From Emergomyces orientalis (lineage: Eukaryota > Ascomycota > Eurotiomycetes > Onygenales > Ajellomycetaceae), in assembly GCA_002110485.1 (NCBI GenBank), contig MOWL01000027.1:310001-374000 (forward strand): DNA of 64,000 nucleotides. Direction: 5' to 3'. Every line of letters starts with the position of its first letter. Position 1 is the stretch's first letter. Under the pieces are notes generated by a model, which was given only the letters and a program-made list of their open reading frames with translations, did no database searches and was not told the DNA's origin. Made by a program: the position numbers and the translations under genes. This document shows positions 50,115-59,455 of the stretch, piece by piece.

Positions 50115-52018
50115 ATGGGAGGCTTCCCAAATCGCTTGCCTGAAGAGCTGACCATGACTCTCTCACACCAATGGCCATGGAGAGAGCTCCAAATCCGGCA
50201 ACTTGCGTGCCTGCTAAGTGTTTGTGCCCATCTCAAAAATATATCTAGTCCCGGACTTTACAGCTAACTATTTTGCCTATATAATCCCATAGCCCGCACT
50301 CCCGTCTCCGCCAGCCATAATAGTCCACGGTCCCCAGGGTTCTGGAAAATCAGGCGTTCTAACCGCGTTGCTAACTGCGTATAACGACCATACCGCAGCA
50401 TACACACGCAACGGTAGGCACAAAGAATTAGATACGAATGGTTATCCGGAGACAAAGCAAAGTGATTTACTACCTTACGCGGTCGTGAGGTGCGCAGAGT
50501 GTATTACAGTACGACACCTGCTAGGCAAAATCGTAGCGGTTGTTATATCAGGCGCATGTGCATCAGCTTCGTTTCCGGATGAAGATGCACGACGCGTTTG
50601 GGCGGAAGATACTCGTACCAAAGCCAAGTGTGACCATATCAGTTCACTACCAGGCGTGCTCAGGGACGTTTTGGATAGTGTTGGTTGTGAAAAGTTTGTG
50701 CTAGTTTTGGATGGTATTGATGGTTTAAAGGAAGGAGGTCAGATGCTTTTGGCTGCGCTGGGGAGATTGGGTGAATTGGTATGTTGGAATAATGCCAATT
50801 TGATTTTTTTATTTTACAAAACCCGTTTTCTTCCTCCAGGTCATGAATGATTTTCCTAACCGCCGTTTTTAGGTCCCAGCGATATGTGTGGTATTCGTCA
50901 TGAAAGCTTCCCCACGACCACTTTTGCTGCAGGTCGCCGGAATTCCCCATGTCCATTTCCCGCCCTATTCGCGGAACGAAGCGATTTCGATACTTGCCGC
51001 CTCCCAGCCGTCTGAATTATCCGCATTACCTATGGAAGCCGCAAGGAGAATATATCCTCCTTTCATATCAACTGTCTATGACTCTCTCATTGGACCAACC
51101 GCCAGTACTATTCCCGTTTTCCGATCTGCATGCGAAAAACTGTGGCCGCGGTTTGTTTCCCCCATAACCAATAACGAAAAGCCTCCAGGATTGAACCCCC
51201 GCGCTCAGTGGGACTTTTCTAGATTACTTGTTAGGAATCGAGCTTTATTCCAGCATCAGGGAGAAGAGGTGCTGGTACATCACATCATTACTGATGAAAC
51301 ACCCACCTTGACAACCAACGCAACTACCTCAACGTCATCTATCCCACACTCGGGGTCAAAATCATCATCTCCTTTCCCCTCACTTCCTTATTTGCCAACC
51401 TTAATCCTCACCTCAGCTTTCCTGGCAGCCCACATCCCACCCCGCCTCGACACAATCTTCTTCTCAAAATTTTCCTCATCCTCTCTTTCCGCCCGAAACA
51501 AACGCGCCCACCACCGCAGACGCCTAAAAGTCCTCTCCCAAGCCCAAGCCCAAGATCAGGACCTTGATACCCCAGAAACCGCCGCCGCCCCGTCAAAATC
51601 ATCCAGCAGCAAAAGGCGTAAATCCAAACACACAAAGATAACTAAATCAGCTCTCTCATCCGCCCTAGCGTCATCATCCTCATCCGGCAATGCCGGTGCA
51701 AGTTTCATAAATCCGCGCCCGTTCCCCCTTGAACGCCTCCTCGCCATCTATCGTGCCATCGACCCAAATCCACACACCACACCAGCTACGAGCAAACCCG
51801 TCGCCGACACGATATACCCGGAGCTAGCCACGCTGCAACGGTTACGCCTGCTTGTCCCCGCCTCTTCTGCTGCGGGCGCAGACGGCGCAGAGAAGTGGTG
51901 CCTCAATGCGAGCGTGGCGGTTAGTTCTAGCTCGACAGGGCCGAGCGAGTGGATTGTGGAAATGGCGAGGGGGATTGGGGTTGAGGTTGGGGAGTATTTG
52001 GCTGGGGGTTTGGATTGA
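50115..52018 (+). CDS. ORC5: Origin recognition complex subunit 5
   Basis: Three exons, 50115-50219, 50293-50778 and 50873-52018, give 578 aa. Orc5 is an AAA+ subunit of the six-protein complex that marks replication origins and loads MCM helicase in the nucleus. Seen: the N-terminal FPNRLPEELT...WRELQIRQLACLLS block; Walker A at 48-55 (GPQGSGKS); a Walker B-like strand KFVLVLDGID (Asp at about 175); the PPYSRNEAISIL sensor/lid region; and the fungal C-terminal winged-helix region (LPTLILTSAFLAAHIPPRLDTIFFSK) interrupted by a Lys/Arg/Ser-rich low-complexity insert of about 90 residues before FINPRPFPLERLLAIYRAI. The Walker A lacks nothing essential. Intron 1 uses a GTTTGT donor. The family call is firm; the start at 50115 fits the conserved N-terminus, and no upstream in-frame ATG was preferred. 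Confidence 0.9.
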
Positions 52019-52878
52019 ACGAGGGGTAGTAGAGGGGAGGTATTTTGTGGCTCTATTTTGTTGGATGACGGCTATGGTTGGCGTTATAGTTATATAGAGG
52101 AATACACATGTCTACTCTCCAGTGCAAGTTTCTCACAATTGAGACCAAGTAACTAGTCGTCATTTACTTTTTCTCTTTTTAATTTTGCCCCTGTATTCTA
52201 TTGGAAACGATCCGGGTCCGAATTTATCTGTACCATCTATTCGCCTCCACAAATTTACGAACAAAACGCTTTTTCATGGAAGTGCTGCTGTAGTTCTGTT
52301 GACACTTAACTTCCCGAACACACGTGTCGAAATCAATTGATAGATGGTTCTTCGGCCTTAAATAACTGTAAATCGTTACTGGAATCAGTAGCAATTCTGT
52401 GAATTGCAACAAACATCGAAAATAAATTAATTCAGGAAATGGAACCCAACTGTGCAAACATGGTGGTGCTGGTCGTCATTAAGCCCACATGCCAAGGGAA
52501 AACACGGGATTTCCATTGCCCTAATTAATTAATTTAACCAAATCAATTATGGGTTCTGCCGCTGTGTTACAGTTTTCTTCACGATTCTTAAGTATTTGCT
52601 GGTTTCGTTTTTGTGGAATGGAATTGAATCAAATTGGCTAGCGACTAGTTTCTATTCTAATAGCCGGAGGCTTCTGTTGACCTGGCTGGCAGCTTCATCG
52701 CCAACTGCCACCACCTCGTTTTTGACGTGACACAATCCACTCTTTGTCTCTCTCAACGCTCAATCCCCAACACTCATTTCCCCCTTCTTCCACCAGTAAT
52801 CACCGCGCGGTTGTTGATAAATCATTGTATTTATGGGCATCCGCCACAAGCAGACTGTTGTTAACTCTCATTAGCTTC
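52019..52878. other. Intergenic, ORC5 3' flank
   Basis: AT-rich 3' flanking DNA between ORC5 and the convergent small secreted gene. No gene or notable repeat seen. Confidence 0.5.
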
Positions 52879-52973
52879 CTATATCATCCAAAACGGTATT
52901 TTCGATCGTGGTGATATTTCCTTACTGTGGCAGCCCCAACAGAGGGCAAGACAGGCAATATCCAATGGAATAT
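52879..52973 (-). pseudogene. Probable orphaned third exon of the 53 kb secreted gene
   Basis: Downstream of the stop of the secreted gene at 53065, a strong GTAAGT donor (53054-53049) and a CAG acceptor (ending 52974) frame this segment. Read in the matching phase it continues with NIPLDIACLALCWGC, which fits the Cys/Leu-rich second half expected of this kind of small secreted protein. It is separated from exon 2 only by one in-frame TAG. It is called a pseudogene exon because, as the sequence stands, translation ends before it. A sequencing error at the TAG cannot be excluded. Confidence 0.45.
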
Positions 52974-53064
52974 CTGTGTCGAAAAACTTTAGCTCCACTT
53001 GCACATACACACAAAATGCAATCCATTGATTTCAAAAATGGGAACACAACTTACTGAGGCCTCC

Positions 53065-53363
53065 CTAGCCTGCAGCCATGGCACAAATAGCAGTGTAGCT
53101 GGCAAGCGAGGAAATGCATCCTGGTCATTGGGTCATTTGTTAGTACGGATACTAAGGCTTATACACGATCTTCAATATGGCTTTTTGGTTTTCTTTTCAA
53201 ACTTACCAACCCAATCACATCCCGCAGCCTCTGCGGAGGTTTTTATCTTGTCAACGGCTGCATTATAGTCGCTCAAGGCGGCTTTGGCCTCGCTGGACGT
53301 CTGTCGCTCTGCTGCCGCAGCAGCGACGAGCATGAGTGGAGCGATGATGGTGGAGAGCTTCAT
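53065..53363 (-). CDS. Small secreted Cys-rich protein, apparently truncated
   Basis: Two exons, 53363-53207 and 53120-53065, give 70 aa. The intron has a GTAAGT donor and a perfect TACTAAC branch point. An 18-residue signal peptide (KLSTIIAPLMLVAAAAA) is followed by a helical region (SEAKAALSDYNAAVDKIKTS) and a Cys motif GCDWVGCISSLASYTAIC. This C-x3-4-C...C helix pattern is typical of fungal small secreted helical Cys-rich proteins of about 100 aa, which normally continue with a further Cys/Leu-rich part. Here a TAG ends the frame after AMAAG, only 10 nt before another strong donor, and the missing part is readable in a following exon (52879-52973). The gene as read is therefore either truncated or a recent pseudogene. 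No function is assigned. Confidence 0.55.
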
Positions 53364-55577
53364 GGTGGATGAAAAATTTTCAGGATAAGTCTTTTCAAAC
53401 AGGTGGCTGTTAAAAGATGAAAATGATGGGGCTTTTGATTGTTCGTTTGGAGGGAAATGGGTTTTGTGGTTTGATGCTTCAAGAAAATAGCCATCTCGAA
53501 AGCATGAACAGACGGCCCTCTTTATACCTTTTCGGAGGGACACTATCCTCCTCTCCGCCCGTTTTCTCTTCATTCCATAAAAAGAAAGTGAGTACGCCTG
53601 GACACGACGTTGCATTTCCAAATGCTGCCAATGGCATTGAACTGCGTCTTACTTTTGACACAGAGTGACCTTTAGAGACACGATATCCTGAATACACGAT
53701 CAACTATACGACGATAGCCTCAACTCATACTCGCAACCCACGTTTCCACCCCACATGGACAGAAATGTCTTTTTTTTTGAACATCCTACGGAATATCTAG
53801 TCCGCGCCTGAGCTTCATAGCGAGTTTATGCGAGATGATTTGTTGACCTCATAATGGACCGGTTGATTTAGTTAAGGGAGCTCGTGTCTGCAAGTTTTGG
53901 CGAACATAGGATATCATAATTCCTCTGGACCAGTCAGAGGTTTTTCTTTTCTGTTTGACGTAGAAGAGTCCTGCCTCCAGGGCTGTGTGATAGCCTGCGA
54001 CAAAAGTCTATGGTAGAGACGATAAAGAAAGAAAGAAAGAAAGAAAAAAGGCACAAAAATCCCCTCCATCAGGAGCGATGGCAGTGCAGGGCCTTTGGTG
54101 GAGCGACAAATTCTCTCCTCAGAATGTCGATATCTGGAAATGAATGCCGTAATGCTTTCATCTGTCTTGAGTTCGTGAAAAGTTATCAGCAAAGCAGATC
54201 AATCCTGTATACAGACCCCGCCTACGCGGCGTACGAAGTAGTCATGCAGTTAATTAATAAATCTGAAAAAAGCCGCGCAGCTTCGACAAGGGCAGGGCCA
54301 GAAGCTGATAGTTACGCATACGAAAAGGACTGCTCTTCGGATTTCGTACGTTTGGTGAATAGGAGGAAACTATCAACATTGCAGAAAATCGGCTGTTTGC
54401 CAGCCGAAAATGCAGCGTATTTAAGACTGGGAACAATTAAAACTGGCGAACTGTAAATATTCAAATGTCACATTCCGCAACCGCTCACCCCCCTCCTCTC
54501 CTCCTCTATCACAGGCAAACTAAGTATACGGGACCCCAACATGATGCAGTTCAGTAGCTTTATACTAGGCACCTATGCATGTACCTAATACATCAGGTAA
54601 TCTGGCTTTCATGGGTTTGAATCGGTGGCTGAGCTCTCACTGCTCTGTAGCTCCCTTGAGCTTCACCTCAATCTGGTGAGTCTGCATGGGCGGGCTGCAG
54701 ATAGGGTCGGAGGAATCAGTCGGCAAAGACTTCGACCGTGGATTTTAATGTTTTACACCAAACAAAAAGTACTAGCTTACGAATGTTAATAATTGGCGGC
54801 CTTAGAAGAGTAGTCCCATCATTTTACAGAAAGAAATTTTGTGGATATTTGCTATATTTATTATACGCAGAGTATGATTTGTATTGGTGCGCATGCTCAG
54901 TCTGTGTGGTGCTGAATACTTTCATAGCTACATGTAACTAGATTCTTTGCTTGGATTTTCAATTTAAACCAATTAATCCGCATCAAGCAGTGCTTTCACT
55001 TGATTTCTAGGCTCTTGCATTTTTTATCACTGTTGAAACACTGTTCATTCAGAGCAATCCTTTCCCAGAATAGCATTTATAACTGCAGTTGAATATAACG
55101 TTCTCGTCATCAAGTACAGTCTCTTGAATTTCTTATTAACTGTCTGATGTTGTGAATGCAATATATTGCGCTTTCGCTTGAATTGTATCAGATTTTCTGT
55201 TACTCTAAGCTATAATAGAGCTCAAGTCATCCACAAACTGACTTGATACTCCATAGCATTTCAAGAAGCTCATAATCAAGAACTGAGTGAATATCTTTAA
55301 TGAAAGTCTTCATCATTCGCAGCAATCTTAATGCTGTAGACAGTGTGTAGAATTTATATATTCTCTTCTTTTATTAAGAATGGAAATTACAGAAACTATT
55401 AAACACCTAAATATTGAAAAGAATTAGAAATTTCGATTCCGCAATTCCCGAAGATTTCCAAACAAAATTTTTTTTTTTTTTTTTTTCAGAATTATAAGTT
55501 GAATACCTCACAATGATGGTGTGTTTGTCCCTAATTTGATTTCTCTGCGCGAGACATGCTGAGTTTATCCAAAGTAT
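53364..55577. other. Intergenic, 2.2 kb
   Basis: Non-coding. A 148-codon open frame at 54010-54456 has no domain, signal or splice support and is not called. AT content rises after 54.7 kb. A T19 run lies at 55468-55486, about 90 nt before the next start. Confidence 0.5.
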
Positions 55578-56096
55578 ATGGAAACGAAAGCTGTCGCTTC
55601 CCTCTATGGAGGTATCACTAAGGCCTCCATTGAAAACGCAGTAGATACGTTATGGTTGAACATTCTAAGCATGTACTTTCACCCGAAGGACGGGTTTGTG
55701 CTCCACCCCCAGGTACCACTCTCAGCATCCAGTAGCAGACGGGGCAATATTGCGATTGCCCGCGTGAATAATGCTGGCCGCCAAAAGCTTGTGATTCTTT
55801 GTGAGAGCAAGCGTGCCGAGTTTGAAAGCCAAAACGTTCAGTGGGATGCGGCCATCCATCAGCCGAAGACCTACTTCGAGGTTGTCCGCTCCGGATTTCA
55901 AGGTAGCAAGCAGCGCGCCCTCTATGGGATAGTCGGAATCGGCCGTTACTGCCGCTTTTACCAGATTGGCGGGCAACCGGGGGAGAAACTGGAGGACTTC
56001 CCTCTCACCGACGGGAAGCTCCTCCATATCAAAAATGACGAGGCAGAGATCCACAATGCGCTGAAGGAACTGGTGGAAAGGATCTCTGTATTGTAG
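55578..56096 (+). CDS. Small fungal PD-(D/E)XK nuclease-like protein
   Basis: Single frame, 172 aa. The sequence follows a widespread fungal family of restriction-endonuclease-like proteins. A 'FVLHPQ...SRRGNIAIARV' strand stands where the family has RRxDLAI. Then come KLVILCESKR (the ExK strand), QWDAAIHQPKTYFEVV (the conserved Gln/Lys helix), and ALYGIVGIGRYCRFYQI and DGKLLHIKNDEAEI near the end. The catalytic Asp of the first strand is Asn here, while ExK is intact. Such genes are often found near transposons or as short lineage-specific genes, and no cellular role is established. It is short and lacks the long N-terminal region many relatives have, so it may be a truncated copy. Its stop lies 143 nt from the end of the convergent F-box gene. 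Confidence 0.6.
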   Translation: METKAVASLYGGITKASIENAVDTLWLNILSMYFHPKDGFVLHPQVPLSASSSRRGNIAIARVNNAGRQKLVILCESKRAEFESQNVQWDAAIHQPKTYFEVVRSGFQGSKQRALYGIVGIGRYCRFYQIGGQPGEKLEDFPLTDGKLLHIKNDEAEIHNALKELVERISVL

Positions 56097-56238
56097 TCCC
56101 ATAAGGAAGATTGCTCAGGCGCATTGCTGGGGAGCGTTGCTAAAATCAATATAAAATAAATACACAATTTTTTAAAATTATATAGAGTTATTAAAGAATA
56201 TAGTTTTGAATCACTTGTTTTGCATGCCATGTTGTTTC

Positions 56239-58782
56239 TTAAATTTTCACCGATATTACACCTAAATTCAAGAGTCCAAACTCAAGATCCTATTCCATCA
56301 TCAGCACTTGTCCATGTAGAAACAACCCAATTACATCCTACTTACATGACTCCCGTAGAACCCTGTGATGGTCGTCCCTGGATGGTATGCTAGTCTGATC
56401 GTTGGAGATTCCACTCCCCATTCGCTTGGGTTTGAAAGAAATTCCCTGCCGCGATCCGTCGAAATCTAGCCGTGGATATTAATTAACGTCAGGTACTCGA
56501 AAAATCTCTTGCAGCAGGAAGGAAACCTATGTTGTCCCGGAATGACGGCTGATTATATGCATGCACACTTGCCTTAAAGGATTTTAATAGTCCTCTTTCG
56601 GTTAGCTGGACTTCAACAGTTTCAATTATTTCTCCTCCTGGCCCATCGATAGGAAACCGAGAGACATTCATAGAGTTTTGACGACCGCTGCCAAGAATAA
56701 TTGCGTTTGCGCCTAGACCATAATGAAATCGAATCCATGCCAGTTGGCCGCGGTTCGGTATCGTGATTTCTTGTAAGGATCGAAGACAGTTACCACTGGG
56801 CCCACCGAAATAAACCCAACATAAAGGCTGATACTCAGAAACGGCAGGATTTTGTCTAGTGTCACATATTTCGCCTAGGCAAAAGTTACGGCCAGGGATC
56901 TCAGGGTACCATAACGCGCCGTTGCGTAAAGACCCGCGGTGGTACATGGATAGGTTAGGAAAAGTGGGCTCTTCCCCCACTGCAAGGCTGACCATTTTGA
57001 ACCCCTAGAGATTCTCATTCAGGGATGAAATCAATTAAAACATATATAAAAAGAAGAAGCAAAGAAAACCCGGCCCGCCGGGGGGGAATGGTAGCCGTGT
57101 TTTCCTACTTACATCAAAGCCTGCTTCAAGCGCTATAAGAGGTCCGTCAGTGATAAGCCGTCTTGATTTCGGACATTGATCATGAGACCCAATCCATGGT
57201 ATCGAGGACTCCGACGTCGTCATAATCTGTAATCCTTGTATCCCTTTCGATCCGACGGCTAGGATGAAACCTCTTAGTGCTGGTGTATCCACGACGACTA
57301 GCTCATAAGTGCAATATCCTAGACATATTTTCTTTCCACTTGCAAGAACAAATTTAAACCCCGAAATATAATGTCTGTCCCCATCTCGGACCAGGTAGAC
57401 AGCAACCCGAGTAAGGTCATGGGGGATTAAAACGTGTCCCTTTTTGAACTCCTGGCAACCATTGTTGAACAGTGGCTCCCTGAGAACTGGGGTTGTGGTA
57501 GGGGCGGGCATTTTCGGAAATTTTCCAGACACCTTTCTCCATTTCAAGTTATTCTGCGCATGAATCTCAAGATATGGCTCTGATGAGGTATCCATCCACC
57601 TTGAGTTTAAAATGTCACTCAGTGCTAGAGCCAGTTTCCAAACTCTCTTTCTGTTCTGCCGTGCAGGCGTAAGAGAGGAGTTGCTGGTACGGCGGTAGAG
57701 TGCCCTCCAGTCCTTATTGCCATGCTCATGCCAGATCTCAAATAGGAATCCCCGATCAGAATTAGGCCAAAACCTTGTTCTCCAAAATGCCTGGTTCCAG
57801 TATGTATGCAGAAATGCTCTTGAGACCAGACGAAGTCCCAAAACATCCGCTGTTAGCAGATAACACGCTATTTCATCGCGAATTTCAAATGGGAGCCGCA
57901 TGAAGCAATCCCCCGTCGATGTGGAAGAAGTAGCGGTGTAAATCGATTTGGAACCAGGTGGGGATTGTTGAATGTCCTTGAAAAGTGTATCAAGACCAAA
58001 TACACGATAAGGGTTGGATTTCGGGTGCAGACACTGTTGCTCAAGTGCCGTGGAATTCTTATTCTTTAATACGTCATCCCATGGAAAACACCGATCATCA
58101 AGAGTAGCTAGGCCTTCATAGTTATGGTCCCAGTTTGGAACGTTGTCAGTAATTGGAACGGGTAGGGAGTGGAAGACTTCCAGAATGCGTGCCAAAGGGA
58201 TTGGTTTGTCTTGATAGACTTGTTGAAGAATTGACCAGCAAGCTTCATGGAAAACAAAACCAGACCACTGTACCGGCAAGGATAGGCGAAAGGCATCAAA
58301 TTCAACCTTTGGAGCCGATTGATATCCCTTATCATCCCAGCGGCCATCCTGGTTCATGGGAAGAATATGAGACTCGGCACCAGGGTCAAGGAAAAGTCCG
58401 ACACCTGAAATTTCAGGCTCTGTAGGGCCCTGGTGTACTGATTCTCTAATTTTAGCAAATCTATTGACCCCTAGGTAATTATTCTCGCTCCGTACCCAAT
58501 AAATAGGATGAAATAGCGCACTCACCCACGCGATAGTGTTCCCACCAACATCCAGACTCAAGGTTCTCAAACTCTGCGAGGTTGAACCCACAAAGAGAAC
58601 AGCCTAGAATATCGCTTCCTATCCTGACCAAACTTTGAAGGGAACAAATGAGATGGATTCATTCTACACACAATATTTCGTGAGGCTTGAAGATAGCGAA
58701 CAGAGAGTGTTGAGAGGCATTTCTTTACACCTTGGAAGCTGTGCGCCCCATCACAGTAAATGTACAGGTCCCGGTTGAACAT
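56239..58782 (-). CDS. F-box domain protein of the fungal CxLCG...WDD family
   Basis: Six exons on the minus strand: 58782-58731, 58603-58526, 58470-57113, 57004-56573, 56465-56346 and 56289-56239. They give 696 aa. Order of parts: CSLCGFNL, a C-x2-C opening; EPEISGVGLF and DGRWDDKGY; GFVFHEACWSILQQ; an F-box at about 233-275 (RLPFEIRDEIACYLL, then RLVSRAF); and a large beta-rich C-terminal domain ending TTITGFYGSH...LNLGVISVKI. F-box proteins recruit substrates to SCF ubiquitin ligase through Skp1; the ligand of this family is unknown. Intron 4 (56572-56466) begins GCAAGT, a GC-AG intron after AAG. Reading through it stops within 28 codons and loses the conserved end. Intron 2 is only 55 nt, and the N-terminal two exons are the least certain part. 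Confidence 0.72.
56466..56572 (-). other. GC-AG intron in the F-box gene
   Basis: A 107-nt intron with donor AAG|GCAAGT and acceptor CTAG. Exon phase is 0 on both sides. It is accepted because the following 40 codons (ISTDRGREF..., TTITGFYGSH) and the last exon read as the conserved C-terminus of the family, whereas the unspliced frame does not. Confidence 0.65.
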
Positions 58783-59455
58783 GGTTCAAATTCCCAACCG
58801 AATCATGACAAACCTCTTAGGGGTTACGCAGTGTATGTAAGAGTTATGGTTTGAACGTGCGTCACAGAAGTGAAAAGAGCAGGTTAATGTTGAACGTTGA
58901 ACTTTGCGCGTTGGTGGAAAAACTAAAAAAAGTCAAGTTGGGATGCCCGGATCTGCTTAGTAAGTAACCCACCTGATGAAACTCCGCCAACTCCAACTCC
59001 ATATAGTTATTCCAATTCTTTTCTTACGTTAAATGGTTTAAAATCTCAGGGTGGTGGAGAAATTCTGAAAATATGTCAATTGTAGATCGATTTGCAATAA
59101 CAAACTATTCCGGTGCTATGAGTGGGAATAAAAGGGGCATCGTTAAACAATATCATGAATCTTCAATTACAAACATCTCAGAACATTTATCATAGCTCAA
59201 CCATATCCGAGCATGTGCGGAGTATAATATCGTATTCACAACGTGCAAAAAAATATAAAATAAAATAAATCATGGCCATCGGATAAAAAATCTAGAATAG
59301 TACACTGAGTATTTCCATATCTCCATCCCACCCCCCTCTACCGCAACCCAAACGGAAAAAATCATATACTCAAACTTCTCGAACACTCCATTCGCCTCCG
59401 CCCTGGCACTACCTCCGCTTTTTAATTATGTATTTATTCATATTCATTTATCCAC
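58783..59455. other. Intergenic, F-box upstream / MAK10 3' flank
   Basis: AT-rich non-coding DNA between two minus-strand genes. It must hold the F-box gene promoter and the MAK10 3' end. No distinct motif recognised. Confidence 0.5.

Noticed and set aside
54010..54456. 148-codon frame on the plus strand
   Set aside because: Starts in an AAAG tandem repeat and shows no recognisable domain or exon partner.
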